Shown piece by piece: positions 19,015 through 28,133 of a DNA stretch of 64,000 nt (position 1 is its first letter; every line of letters begins with the position of its first letter). The notes beneath the pieces were generated by a model that saw only the letters and a list, made by a program, of their open reading frames with translations, made no database searches and was not told the DNA's origin. The stretch covers positions 124,001 through 188,000 of the forward strand of contig NZ_BBWH01000028.1 of the NCBI RefSeq assembly GCF_001463705.1, given 5' to 3'. This DNA comes from Aureimonas sp. AU12 (GTDB lineage: Bacteria; Pseudomonadota; Alphaproteobacteria; Rhizobiales; Rhizobiaceae). The translations under genes were made by a program, and so were the position numbers.

Positions 19015-21566
19015 GCGCCGCCGCCGAACTCATGGCGATGCGCCGTGCGGACGATCCCGACCAGGAGGACGAGGCCGTCCGCCGCGGCCAGCAGGAGCGG
19101 CTGATCAAGGTCTGGGAGAGCCCGAAGGGCTGGCGCTACTGGTCCGACGTCAACAACACCACGGTCGGCGTCTGGTACACGGCGACGGCCTTCGCCTTCA
19201 TGCTGTTCGCCGGCGTTCTCGGCCTGATGATCCGCGTGCAGCTGGCGGTGCCCGAGAACGACTTCCTGTCGGCGACGATGTACAATCAGGTGTACACGCT
19301 GCACGGCACGGTGATGATGTTCCTCTTCGCCGTGCCGATCTTCGAGGCGGTGGCGGTGATCCTCCTGCCGCAGATGCTCGGCGCGCGCGATCTGCCGTTC
19401 CCGCGGCTCTCGGCCTTCGGCTACTGGTGCTTCTTCATCGGCGGCATCTTCGTCTGCGGCTCGATCTTCTTCGGGCAGGCGCCGAACAGCGGCTGGTTCA
19501 TGTATCCGCCGCTGACGACGCAGGAGCGCTTCACTCCCGGCTACGGCGCCGACATCTGGCTGCTCGGCCTGTCCTTCATCGAGGTCGCCTCGATCGCGGC
19601 GGCGGTGGAGCTCATCGTCGGCGCGCTCAAGTGCCGCCCGCCGGGCATGCGCCTCAACCTGATGCCGCTCTATGCTTGGTATGTGCTGGTGGTGGCGGCG
19701 ATGATCCTCTTCGCCTTCCCGCCACTCATCGCCGGCGACATCCTGTTCGAGCTGGAGCGCCTGTTCGACTGGCCCTTCTTCGACCCGACGCGCGGCGGCG
19801 ATCCGATGCTCTGGCAGCATCTGTTCTGGATCTTCGGCCATCCGGAGGTCTACATCATCTTCCTGCCGACCATCGCGCTCTTCGCGATGATCATCCCGAC
19901 CTTCGCGCAGCGCCCGCTCATCGGCTACTCGTGGATCGTGCTGGCTGCCGTCGGCACCGGCTTCCTGTCGTTCGGCCTGTGGGTCCACCACATGTTCACG
20001 ACCGGCCTGCCGGCCATGTCATTGGGCTTCTTCTCGGCGGCATCGGAGGCGGTGGCGATCCCCACGGGCGTCCAGATCTTCGTGTTCCTCGCGACCTGCC
20101 TTGCCGGCCGCATCCTCTATTCCGTGCCGATGCTCTTCGTCTCAGGGTCGCTGGCGATCTTCGTGCTCGGCGGCCTCACCGGCGTCATGGTGGCGCTGGC
20201 GCCCTTCGACTGGCAGGTCCACGACACCTATTTCGTGGTAGCGCACCTGCACTACGTCATCCTCGGCGGCGTGCTGTTCCCGATCGTCGCCGGCCTCTAT
20301 TACTACTGGCCGATCGTCTCGTCGCGGAAGCTGCACGACCGCTGGGGCAAGGTGGCGTTCTGGCTGATGTTCATCGGCTTCAACGTGGCGTTCTTCCCGA
20401 TGCACTATTCCGGCATGATCGGCATGCCGCGCCGGGTCTACACCTATCCGGCGGCGCTCGGGCTCGAACTGCCGAACCTGATCTCCACCGTCGGCGCCTT
20501 CGTCTTCGCGGCGGGCTTCCTCATCGTGGTCGCCGACATGCTGCGCCCGCGCAAGGACCCCTATGCGGCCCGCAACGTCTGGAACGCCGGCACGCTCGAA
20601 TGGGCCGGCGAGGTGCCGGACCAGCCCTGGGGCGTCAGGTCGGTGCCGATCATCAAGTCGCGCTACCCGATCTGGGACCAGCCCGGCCTTCTCGACGACA
20701 TCGACAAGGGCCGGTTCTACATGCCGGACGCGCAGGAGGGGAAGCGCGAGACGATGGTGACGACCGTTCTCGACGCCGAACCGGTGCAGTGCCTGCGCGT
20801 GCCCGGTCCGTCCTTCGTGCCGATGATCGCCGCCTTCTTCCTCGGCGCCTGCTTCATCGCCGCGACCTTCCACTACTGGACGCTGACGCTCGGTGCGCTC
20901 GCCGTGGCCATCTTCGTCATCATGTTCTGGCTGTGGAAGGCAACCTCGGTCATTCCCGAGAAGGACGAGAAGTATGTCGGCCTGGGGCTGACATTGCCGA
21001 TCTACGTGTCGGGCCCGCATTCGGTCTCGTGGTGGGCGATGTTCATCACCATGATCGGCGATGCCACGGCCTTTCTCAGCCTCGTCTTCGGCTATTATTT
21101 CTTCTTCACCATCCATGCCGACTTCCCGCCGGCGGGCACGCTTGGTCCCGGCCTCCTCTGGCCGAGCGTCTCGCTCGCCCTTTTTGCCGCAGCATGGGCC
21201 GGCGCGGTCTTCGCACGCCGCGAGATGCGGCGCGGCGGGGTCATGCTGTCGCGCCTGATGATGCTCGTCGGCATCGTCGCCTCGTTGGCGGCGGGAGCGG
21301 CGCTGCTCTGGGCGCCGCATGTCACGGGTCTGCAGCCGAGCGTCCATGTCTACCCGGCAACGGTCTGGGTGCTCTGCATCTGGACGGCGATCCATGCCGG
21401 CGTCGGGGCGCTGATGCTGTCCTACTGCCTGGCGCGCTCCTTCGCCGGCAAGCTGACCCCGCGCTACGACATCGACATCGCCAATGTCGCCCTCTACTGG
21501 CACTTCGCCGCGGCCACCGGTTTCGTCACCATCCTGACGATCGCCTATTTTCCTCTGACGGTCTGA
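19011..21566 (+). CDS. Cytochrome c oxidase fused subunits I and III
   Basis: This 851-residue membrane protein fuses subunit I (about residues 1-590) with subunit III (about 600-851). Subunit I carries the heme and CuB ligands in YTLHGTVMMF, HLFWIFGHPEVYIIFLP (His, crosslinked Tyr) and FVVAHLHYVILGG. Subunit III begins after a linker around EKYVGLGLTLPIYVSGPHSVSWWAMF. The fusion is known for caa3-type (CtaD/E) oxidases. It reduces oxygen to water and pumps protons. Translation is coupled to coxB by an ATGA overlap. Confidence 0.95.
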   Translation: MSAAAELMAMRRADDPDQEDEAVRRGQQERLIKVWESPKGWRYWSDVNNTTVGVWYTATAFAFMLFAGVLGLMIRVQLAVPENDFLSATMYNQVYTLHGTVMMFLFAVPIFEAVAVILLPQMLGARDLPFPRLSAFGYWCFFIGGIFVCGSIFFGQAPNSGWFMYPPLTTQERFTPGYGADIWLLGLSFIEVASIAAAVELIVGALKCRPPGMRLNLMPLYAWYVLVVAAMILFAFPPLIAGDILFELERLFDWPFFDPTRGGDPMLWQHLFWIFGHPEVYIIFLPTIALFAMIIPTFAQRPLIGYSWIVLAAVGTGFLSFGLWVHHMFTTGLPAMSLGFFSAASEAVAIPTGVQIFVFLATCLAGRILYSVPMLFVSGSLAIFVLGGLTGVMVALAPFDWQVHDTYFVVAHLHYVILGGVLFPIVAGLYYYWPIVSSRKLHDRWGKVAFWLMFIGFNVAFFPMHYSGMIGMPRRVYTYPAALGLELPNLISTVGAFVFAAGFLIVVADMLRPRKDPYAARNVWNAGTLEWAGEVPDQPWGVRSVPIIKSRYPIWDQPGLLDDIDKGRFYMPDAQEGKRETMVTTVLDAEPVQCLRVPGPSFVPMIAAFFLGACFIAATFHYWTLTLGALAVAIFVIMFWLWKATSVIPEKDEKYVGLGLTLPIYVSGPHSVSWWAMFITMIGDATAFLSLVFGYYFFFTIHADFPPAGTLGPGLLWPSVSLALFAAAWAGAVFARREMRRGGVMLSRLMMLVGIVASLAAGAALLWAPHVTGLQPSVHVYPATVWVLCIWTAIHAGVGALMLSYCLARSFAGKLTPRYDIDIANVALYWHFAAATGFVTILTIAYFPLTV

Positions 21567-21573
21567 GGCTCGG

Positions 21574-21954
21574 ATGTTCGGACTTCGCCGCGGCACCACC
21601 GACTCGCTCATCACCATGATCGCGACGCCCACCGTCTGGGCGCTGCATTTCCTCTTCTGCTACGTGCTCGTCGCCTCGGCCTGCGCCCCCAACGAGGACG
21701 TGTTCAAGTCGATCAACGGCGCGCGGATCGCCATCGCGGTCGCGACCGCGGTGAGTCTGGCCTTCTGCTTCTTCGCGGGGCTGCGAGCGTTGCGCGAGTG
21801 GAAGGCGGCGGGCGGAACACCGCCGCACGACCAGCCCACCGAACACGACCGCGAACGACAGATGGAGCTGGCCTCGGTTCTTCTTTCGGCGTTGTCCTTC
21901 CTCGCCATCGTCTTCACCGCGCTGCCGGTCCTCCTCGTGGCGGACTGCCGGTGA
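21574..21954 (+). CDS. Small membrane protein of the caa3 oxidase operon
   Basis: This 126-residue protein has about three hydrophobic helices (TPTVWALHFLFCYVLVASACA, RIAIAVATAVSLAFCFFAGL and SFLAIVFTALPVLLVADC). Proteins of this type are found between ctaD/E and ctaG in many alphaproteobacterial caa3 operons, but no function has been assigned that I know of. A role as an assembly or accessory subunit is inference from position. It starts 7 bases after the oxidase subunit, and its stop overlaps the ctaG GTG as GTGA. Confidence 0.8.
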   Translation: MFGLRRGTTDSLITMIATPTVWALHFLFCYVLVASACAPNEDVFKSINGARIAIAVATAVSLAFCFFAGLRALREWKAAGGTPPHDQPTEHDRERQMELASVLLSALSFLAIVFTALPVLLVADCR

Positions 21955-22652
21955 GGGCGGCCTTGGCGAGCGGGACGGAGACCGGCCGGCTGGCCCGGTT
22001 CGCGCCGCTGGTCGGTGCGCTCGGGCTTCTGGCGTTGCTTTGGGGCGGGCCGCTGCCGGAGCGCGCGGAGGGTTCGTTCGCCGCGCACATGGTCATGCAC
22101 ATGGGCGTCGTGGCGCTGGCCGCGCCGCTTCTGGCCTTTGGGTTGGCGCGCGCCTTTCCCGGTCTCGTGCGCCGCGTTCCCGGCCGGCTGGCGCTGATGG
22201 CGGCGCTCGTCGAATTCGTGCTGATCTGGGGCTGGCACGCGCCGGCGCTGCACGATGCCGCGCGCCAGAGCCTGCCGCTGCTCCTGCTCGAACAGGCGTC
22301 CTTCCTGACGGCGGGTCTCTTCGTCTGGCTGACGGCCCTCAGTGCCGGGGCGAACGGCAACCGCACGGAGTCACGCGCTGCCGGGGCCGCCGGGCTGCTC
22401 GTCACCTCCATGCACATGACGCTGCTCGGCGCGCTGCTCCTCCTCAGCCCGCGCGCGCTCTACGCCTGTGCCCAGCTCTGCACCCCCTTCGCGACGCTGA
22501 CGGCGCTGGAGGACCAGCAGCTCGGCGGCGTCCTCATGCTGGGGATCGGCGGTGCCGCCTATCTCGCGGGCGGGCTCCTGCTGCTCGCCGGCCTTCTCAA
22601 CGAGCGCCGCGCGAGCGGCCCCCTCGCATCCACCGGAAGTTCGCATCCATGA
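21951..22652 (+). CDS. ctaG: Cytochrome c oxidase assembly factor CtaG (caa3 family)
   Basis: This 233-residue polytopic protein has the Caa3_CtaG features: FAAHMVMHMGVVALAAPLL with its His/Met pair, EFVLIWGWHAPALHDAAR, and LLVTSMHMTLLGALLLL. CtaG family members help build the CuB site of caa3 oxidases. The start is a GTG at 21951 overlapping the previous stop. The stop at 22650-22652 overlaps the next ATG (ATGA). It is the fourth of five coupled genes. Confidence 0.9.
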   Translation: MRAALASGTETGRLARFAPLVGALGLLALLWGGPLPERAEGSFAAHMVMHMGVVALAAPLLAFGLARAFPGLVRRVPGRLALMAALVEFVLIWGWHAPALHDAARQSLPLLLLEQASFLTAGLFVWLTALSAGANGNRTESRAAGAAGLLVTSMHMTLLGALLLLSPRALYACAQLCTPFATLTALEDQQLGGVLMLGIGGAAYLAGGLLLLAGLLNERRASGPLASTGSSHP

Positions 22653-24058
22653 AGCGTCAGATCACCATCACCTGGAAGCGTCTGGCGCTTCTGCCCGTGG
22701 TGGGGCTGGCGGGCGCGCTGACTGTCGGCTGGTCGGGCCTCGTCTCGATCGCCGCCTCGTCGGGCCATTTCGCGCCCGTCGAATGGTTCCTGCACTGGAC
22801 CTTCGGCAACGCCGTCGACACGCAATCGATGGCGATCACGCTGCCCGAGGGCATCGACCTCGGCGATCCCGCTCTCGTACAGCGCGCCGCCGGCCATTTC
22901 GCCAGCGGCTGCGCGCCCTGCCACGGCGCGCCGGGCGAGCTGCAGTCGCCGGTGGTGAAGGCGATGATGCCCTGGCCGCCCCGCCTGGAGGGCAAGGTCG
23001 GCGAGTGGCGGGATCGCGAACTGTTCTGGATCGGCCAGCACGGCGTGAAATATTCGGGCATGCCGGCCTGGGTCTCGCAGAAGCGGCCGGACGAGGTCTG
23101 GGCGATGGTGGCGTTCCTGCGCGCCCTGCCGACGATGAGCGCAGAGACCTATGGCACGTTGGCGCTCGGCCGGCCGGCCGACGCGGCCTTGCGAGAGATG
23201 ACGGCGAATGCGGCCTTGGCGGATGGATCCGTCGATATCGCTCCCGCGTCCTCGCCCGGCGCTGCCGTCCCGCTTCCCTCGGCGACGAATGCCGCGCCGA
23301 TGGCGTCCGGCGCCTCGCCGCAGACGCTGGGACTGAGCGCGATGGGGCAGGCGGGCGATCCCGCGCTGGCCGATTGTGCGCGGTGCCATGGCGAGAGCGG
23401 GCGCGGCGTCGGGGCGCCCGGCGCCTTCCCGGTGATCTCGGGCCAGCCGGAAGCCTATCTCTACGAGACGCTGCTCGCCTATGCCGCGGGCACGCGCGAA
23501 AGCGGCATCATGACCCCGGCCGCCGGCATCCACGAGAGCGAGACGCTGCGCCGGCTGGCGGCGCACTATGCGGCGCAACCCGCGGTCGCTGTCGAGGGCG
23601 CGGCGTCCGCCGTGCCGCCGGTCTCCGGCGTCGCCATCGGCCCGGAGCATCAGGTGCGCGCGCCCCGCTCCAGCATCGGGCCGGACGCGCCGGCCACCGA
23701 GCCGGCGTTGACCGGCGCAGACGCCGTGGTCGATCCCTCCGCTGCGCACGGCCCGCCCTACAGCGTCGACGGGCTTCTGGCACTCGGCCGGCGGCTTGCC
23801 GAGGAAGGGCTGCCGAGCGAGAAGATCGCCGCCTGCGACAGCTGCCATGGCGCCAGCGGGCGTGCGAAGAACCCGCTCTATCCCTATCTCGCCGGCCAGC
23901 CCGAATGGTTTACGGCGACGAACCTGCAGCTCTGGAAGGACGGCGATCGCGGCGGCACGCCGCTCGCCCATGTGATGACGCCGATCGCCATCAACATGAC
24001 CGAGGAGCAGATCGACGCCGTGGCGCTCTGGTACGCGAGCCAGCCCGCCGGCCGCTGA
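22649..24058 (+). CDS. Triheme c-type cytochrome, membrane anchored
   Basis: This 469-residue protein has one N-terminal membrane helix (LALLPVVGLAGALTVGWSGLVSIAA) and three CxxCH heme sites (CAPCH, CARCH and CDSCH) spaced along the chain. Ala/Pro/Ser-rich linkers separate the heme domains. It is likely an electron donor to the caa3 oxidase, possibly receiving electrons from bc1 or alcohol/aldehyde dehydrogenases. It is the last gene of the five-gene oxidase operon. Confidence 0.9.
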   Translation: MKRQITITWKRLALLPVVGLAGALTVGWSGLVSIAASSGHFAPVEWFLHWTFGNAVDTQSMAITLPEGIDLGDPALVQRAAGHFASGCAPCHGAPGELQSPVVKAMMPWPPRLEGKVGEWRDRELFWIGQHGVKYSGMPAWVSQKRPDEVWAMVAFLRALPTMSAETYGTLALGRPADAALREMTANAALADGSVDIAPASSPGAAVPLPSATNAAPMASGASPQTLGLSAMGQAGDPALADCARCHGESGRGVGAPGAFPVISGQPEAYLYETLLAYAAGTRESGIMTPAAGIHESETLRRLAAHYAAQPAVAVEGAASAVPPVSGVAIGPEHQVRAPRSSIGPDAPATEPALTGADAVVDPSAAHGPPYSVDGLLALGRRLAEEGLPSEKIAACDSCHGASGRAKNPLYPYLAGQPEWFTATNLQLWKDGDRGGTPLAHVMTPIAINMTEEQIDAVALWYASQPAGR

Positions 24059-24183
24059 GGCGGGCGGCACCGCCCTCTGGGCATTGGGCGATCTATCGGG
24101 TCCCGTTCCGAGTGCGGTTTGTCGGCTCGGATCAGAATGGCTGGCAGGACCGTACCGGAGGTCCGGCCGCAACGCGCGCTGCA

Positions 24184-24600
24184 GGAATTGGCCGGCAGGG
24201 CGTCATCCCTTCGGCTCGGCCCCTGCCAGCCAGCTTACGGTGTCGAATTGCCTGCCTATGGCCTGCCGCGGCGAGTTCGTCCATCAGTCGACCGACAAGG
24301 CTGAGGTGGGGGCAGAGCGGTCGGGATTCAGGCCGCTACACACGCCGTCGGGATTGGCCGACAGGGCGTCATCCCTCGGCTCGGCCCTTGCCAGCCAGCT
24401 TACTGCGTCTGATCGCTTGCCTTTGGCCCGCCACGGCGAGCGCGTGCCTTTGTCCTTTCGACAACGCGAAGGTGGGCAGAGGCGTGTAGGGGCCGAAGCC
24501 ATGACGCACGCCGACGGGATTGGCGGACAACGCCCTCAGCCGTTCGCATGGGCCGTGCCTATCCGCTCCATTGCCTCGAACCCGTTGGCCGCAGCGCCGG
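24184..24600. repeat. Imperfect tandem repeats with 166-bp period
   Basis: Units begin at 24184, 24350 and 24516, exactly 166 bases apart. The first two share most bases over at least the first 95 positions (GG[A/G]ATTGGCCG[G/A]CAGGGCGTCATCCCT...GCCAGCCAGCTTAC). The third matches mainly at its start (GGGATTGGCGGACAACGCC) and then decays. The flank before each unit also matches loosely (CACGCCG[T/A]CGGGATTGG). This looks like an old tandem duplication of an intergenic element, not a coding repeat. Confidence 0.7.
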
Positions 24601-24697
24601 GCCACAGGCCTGCAGTCCGTCGCAGGGATCGGACGGACAGGACCCACGGACTTGCGCCCCGTTCATCGTCCGATGCTGTGGGTCTCTGTCTTGCCCG

Positions 24698-24735
24698 CAT
24701 GTCCAGACGAAGTGTGTCCGCTTCGTCTGGACATG
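24698..24735. terminator. Perfect 15-bp inverted repeat
   Basis: CATGTCCAGACGAAG at 24698-24712 pairs perfectly with CTTCGTCTGGACATG at 24721-24735, with an 8-base loop (TGTGTCCG). It begins two bases past the stop codon of the minus-strand phosphatase gene. No T-run follows on either strand, so it may be a Rho-protecting hairpin, a binding site or a mobile repeat, not a classical terminator. Confidence 0.55.
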
Positions 24736-24737
24736 CT

Positions 24738-25226
24738 TCAGGCGGCCGTCCCGGCGGTGGCGATCCAGGCTTCCTGCGCCTCGGTCTCGATCGCGCCGGG
24801 CCGCACCTGGCGGATCTTGGCGACGGCGCCATCCGGCGAGCGGCCGCGCTCCGCCAGCAGCCGGGCCGCGATCATGCCGGAGCGCCCGAGGCCGCCCCAG
24901 CAATGGATCGCCACTGTCTCGCCCCGGTCGAGGCGCGGGTGGATGCGGCCGGCGATCTCGCGCCAGAGCGCGGCGCTGGGCGGAATGCCGAAGTCGGGAA
25001 CCGGCATGTGCAGCCATTCGATGCCGGCGGCCGCGAGCTCGTCGCCGAGGTCGTCGGCGTCGGGCAGTTCGTGCGGCTCCACGAGGCCGAGAAGGCAGGT
25101 GACCTGCAGCAGCTTCAGGGAGGCGACATCACCGCGGAACGGCCGGCGCCGGCCGGGGCAGGGCTGGATCAACAGGGCGCCGCGACGCAGCGACGCGGGC
25201 GGCAGGACATGCGGCGACACCGCCAT
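24738..25226 (-). CDS. Dual-specificity / tyrosine phosphatase-like protein
   Basis: This 162-residue cytosolic protein has the Cys-based phosphatase signature HCWGGLGRSG (C-x5-R-S/G). The general-acid loop is probably around MPVPDFGIPP. Related bacterial proteins dephosphorylate Tyr/Ser/Thr residues or small phosphoesters. No partner kinase is adjacent. It is divergent from the BadF-type kinase across 248 bases. A perfect hairpin follows the stop codon. Confidence 0.85.
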   Translation of the reverse strand: MAVSPHVLPPASLRRGALLIQPCPGRRRPFRGDVASLKLLQVTCLLGLVEPHELPDADDLGDELAAAGIEWLHMPVPDFGIPPSAALWREIAGRIHPRLDRGETVAIHCWGGLGRSGMIAARLLAERGRSPDGAVAKIRQVRPGAIETEAQEAWIATAGTAA

Positions 25227-25474
25227 TCGGGAAGGCTCCGGGTTCGAGATCGGCAGGACGGAATGCGTCCGAAAAGACGGGGGCGGCGGGTCCGTGTTGC
25301 GTCGCTCCGCAGGCGGGGCGGCGACGGCGCGTCTTCACGGCGCGCTTGCGATATGCGATTCGCGGGAGGGCGGCGAGCGCCCGCCGGCCCCCTCATGGAA
25401 AATTCATGAGCAGGGGCCGGGTCTCGATCAACGGCGCTGCCGTTCGTCCCCTTGAACCCCTTCGCGAGGCTGCG

Positions 25475-26368
25475 ATGACCGACCTGCTGCTTCTCGGTAT
25501 CGATGCCGGGGGATCCTCCTGCCGGGCGCGGCTGGCGCTGGCCGACGGACGGGTCCTCGGCGAGGGGCGCGGCGGGCCAGCCTCGGCGCGCCTTGGCGTC
25601 GCGCCCGCCTTCGACGCGATGATGGAGGCAGTGCGCGGCGCCTGGGGGCAAGCGGGGCTCGGCCCCCCGGTGTTCTCGCGCGTGGTCGCCGCGGCCGGGG
25701 TCGCCGGCTTTCGGCGCGAGGGTGCGGCCGAGGCGTTCGCCGGCCGGCCGCATCCGTTCGCCGACCTCGCCTTCACCGACGACGGCACGATCGCGTGTCT
25801 GGGCGCCCACGGCGGCGCTGAGGGCGGCGTGGTGGTGGTCGGCACCGGGTCGATCGCGGTGGGCCTGCTGCACGGCCAGCCGCTGCGCTTCGGTGGCTAC
25901 GGCCTGCCGGCCTCCGACGAGGGATCGGGCGCCCGGCTCGGGCAGGCGGCGATGGCATTTGCCTTCGAGGTGGTGGACGGGCGACGTTTGCGCGGCTCGC
26001 TCGCGGCGGCGATCCTCGAGCGCTTCGCCGACAGCACGCCCGCGATGACCGGCTGGATGGAACGCGCCTCGCCCGCCGACTATGCGGGTCTGGCGCCGCT
26101 CGTGCTCGCCGCGGCGCCGCAGGACGAAGACGCCGCCGCGCTGCTCATGGAGGCCGGGCGCGGCATCGGCGGCCTCGTGGATGCGCTGGCGGGGGCGGGC
26201 TGCCGGCGGATCGCGCTGCTCGGCGGTTTGGCCGAGCCATTGCGGCCCTTCCTGCCGGCGGCGAGCATGGCCCGTCTCGCCCCGGCCCTCGGCGATGCCC
26301 TCGACGGGGCGCTGGGATTGGCGAAGGCCCGGCTCGCGGAGATATCGGGCGCGAGGCGAAACGCATGA
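25475..26368 (+). CDS. BadF/BadG/BcrA/BcrD-type ATPase; probable N-acetylglucosamine kinase
   Basis: This 297-residue protein has the ASKHA fold signatures: phosphate 1 loop [45 protein letters not shown], and [14 protein letters not shown]-terminal adenosine motif follows ([14 protein letters not shown]). Length and motifs fit N-acetylglucosamine kinases of this family better than the radical-enzyme activases, because the Fe-S cysteines are absent. The substrate is inferred. The start at 25475 has a GAGG site just upstream; a longer frame lacks homology. Confidence 0.85.
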   Translation: MTDLLLLGIDAGGSSCRARLALADGRVLGEGRGGPASARLGVAPAFDAMMEAVRGAWGQAGLGPPVFSRVVAAAGVAGFRREGAAEAFAGRPHPFADLAFTDDGTIACLGAHGGAEGGVVVVGTGSIAVGLLHGQPLRFGGYGLPASDEGSGARLGQAAMAFAFEVVDGRRLRGSLAAAILERFADSTPAMTGWMERASPADYAGLAPLVLAAAPQDEDAAALLMEAGRGIGGLVDALAGAGCRRIALLGGLAEPLRPFLPAASMARLAPALGDALDGALGLAKARLAEISGARRNA

Positions 26369-26498
26369 TCGTCATCGCCGCAGCAGTGGCGCCCGGGGGG
26401 CGTCCCGTTGTATCCAGCATCGCGAACGGGGGACGGCTTGCATCGGCCACCGACATCCTGGCCGGCCTGCCGCCGGCCCCTTCCGAGGAGATCCTTCG

Positions 26499-27611
26499 AT
26501 GAAGTCACGCGCCGCCGTCGCCTGGGAAGCGGGCAAGCCGCTCACGATCGAGACCGTCGACATCCGGGGTCCGCAGCCGGGCGAAGTGCTCGTCGAAATC
26601 ATGGCCACCGGCGTCTGCCACACCGACGCCTATACGCTGTCGGGCCTCGATTCCGAAGGCAAGTTCCCCGCGATCCTCGGCCACGAGGGCGCCGGCATCG
26701 TGCGCGAGGTCGGCGCGGGCGTGACGAGCGTGAAGCCCGGAGACCACGTCATTCCGCTCTACACGCCGGAATGCCGCAACTGCAAAAGCTGCCTGTCGCA
26801 GCGGACCAACCTCTGCACCGCCATCCGCTCGACGCAGGGGCAGGGCGTGATGCCGGACGGCACGTCGCGCTTCCGCTGCGACGAGACCACCGTCTTCCAC
26901 TACATGGGCTGCTCGACCTTCTCGAACTTCACCGTGCTGCCCGAGATCGCGGTGGCGAAGGTGCGCGAGGACGCCCCCTTCGACAAGATCTGCTACATCG
27001 GCTGCGGCGTCACCACCGGCATCGGCGCGGTGATCTACACCGCCAAGGTCTGGCCGGGCGCCAACGTGGTGGTCTTCGGCTTGGGCGGCATCGGCCTCAA
27101 CGTGCTGCAGGGCGCGCGGATGGTGGGCGCCGACAAGATCATCGGCGTCGACATCAATCCGGCAAGGCAAGAGATGGCCCGCAAGTTCGGCATGACCGAC
27201 TTCATCAACCCCGCCGAGATCGGCAACGACAAGGTGGTGCAGGCGATCCAGGACCTCACCGGGGGCGGCGCCGACTTCTCGTTCGACGCCACCGGCAACA
27301 CCAACGTGATGCGCCAGGCGCTGGAATGCTGCCATCGCGGCTGGGGCGAGTCGATCGTCATCGGCGTGGCCGAGGCCGGCAAGGAGATCTCCACGCGGCC
27401 GTTCCAGCTCGTCACCGGCCGGGTCTGGAAGGGCACGGCCTTCGGCGGCGCGCGGGGCCGGACCGACGTTCCAAAGATCGTCGACTGGTACATGGAGGGC
27501 AAGATCAACATCGACGACCTCATCACCCACACGATGCCGCTCGACGAGATCAACACGGCCTTCGACCTGATGCACGAGGGCAAGTCGATCCGCTCCGTGG
27601 TGGTCTACTGA
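26499..27611 (+). CDS. adhC: S-(hydroxymethyl)glutathione dehydrogenase / class III alcohol dehydrogenase
   Basis: This 370-residue zinc enzyme is very well conserved. The catalytic zinc ligands lie in [10 protein letters not shown] and GHEGAGIV, the structural zinc cluster in [15 protein letters not shown], and the NAD fold in [19 protein letters not shown]. It oxidises the adduct of formaldehyde and glutathione to S-formylglutathione. It is preceded by GAGGAG six bases before the ATG. S-formylglutathione hydrolase is encoded two genes downstream, making a formaldehyde detoxification or oxidation unit. Confidence 0.97.
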   Translation: MKSRAAVAWEAGKPLTIETVDIRGPQPGEVLVEIMATGVCHTDAYTLSGLDSEGKFPAILGHEGAGIVREVGAGVTSVKPGDHVIPLYTPECRNCKSCLSQRTNLCTAIRSTQGQGVMPDGTSRFRCDETTVFHYMGCSTFSNFTVLPEIAVAKVREDAPFDKICYIGCGVTTGIGAVIYTAKVWPGANVVVFGLGGIGLNVLQGARMVGADKIIGVDINPARQEMARKFGMTDFINPAEIGNDKVVQAIQDLTGGGADFSFDATGNTNVMRQALECCHRGWGESIVIGVAEAGKEISTRPFQLVTGRVWKGTAFGGARGRTDVPKIVDWYMEGKINIDDLITHTMPLDEINTAFDLMHEGKSIRSVVVY

Positions 27612-27619
27612 GCGAGATC

Positions 27620-28087
27620 GTGACCGGCGGGGTGCAGGGCTGGCGCTGGACGACGTTCGACGCTTTGAGCGGCCGGGAGGTCCACGACCTCCTGAAGCTG
27701 CGGATGGACGTCTTCGTGGTGGAGCAGGCCTGCGCCTTCGCCGAGATCGACGGCAAGGACCCGCACGCGCTTCACCTTCTCCACACGGTGGAGGGCGCGC
27801 TGGCCGCGTGCCTGCGCGTCTTCGCGCCGCCGGCCCAAGGTCAAGCCGCGCGGATCGGCCGGGTGGCGACGTCAGCGGCCTTTCGCGGCACGGGGCTGGG
27901 CCACCGCCTGATGGTGGAAGGGGTCCGCTTCTGCCGCGAGACCTATCCCGGCCACCCCATCGATCTCTCGGCGCAGGCCCATCTCGTGCGCTTCTACGAG
28001 CGCCACGGCTTCACCTGCGTCTCCGACGCCTATCTGGAAGACGACATTCCGCATGTCGACATGCGACGGCCCGCCGATACGGCTTGA
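27620..28087 (+). CDS. GNAT acetyltransferase, ElaA family
   Basis: This 155-residue protein opens WRWTTFDALSGREVHDLLKLRMDVFVVEQ, typical of ElaA-type GNATs. It has the acetyl-CoA loop RVATSAAFRGTGLGHRLM and ends with the usual YLEDDIPHVDM. The acceptor is unknown. The start is probably the GTG at 27620, 8 bases after the adhC stop; a GTG at 27632 is possible. It is inserted between the two genes of glutathione-dependent formaldehyde oxidation and is likely cotranscribed with them. Confidence 0.85.
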   Translation: MTGGVQGWRWTTFDALSGREVHDLLKLRMDVFVVEQACAFAEIDGKDPHALHLLHTVEGALAACLRVFAPPAQGQAARIGRVATSAAFRGTGLGHRLMVEGVRFCRETYPGHPIDLSAQAHLVRFYERHGFTCVSDAYLEDDIPHVDMRRPADTA

Positions 28088-28133
28088 ACCCGCTCGCAAG
28101 ACGACCGCCCGATCGAAGAAGGATGCCCCGCTT

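Larger units (their letters stand above)
24059..24737. other. Intergenic region with degenerate tandem repeats
   Basis: No gene is credible here: several long open frames exist, but all give Arg/Pro/Ser-rich products without domains. The region holds three imperfect copies of a 166-base unit and a long perfect hairpin next to the tyrosine-phosphatase-like gene. Confidence 0.65.

Noticed and set aside
24084-25455. Long plus-strand frames across the tandem-repeat region
   Set aside because: Repeat-derived and low complexity; they run antisense through the phosphatase gene without any domain.
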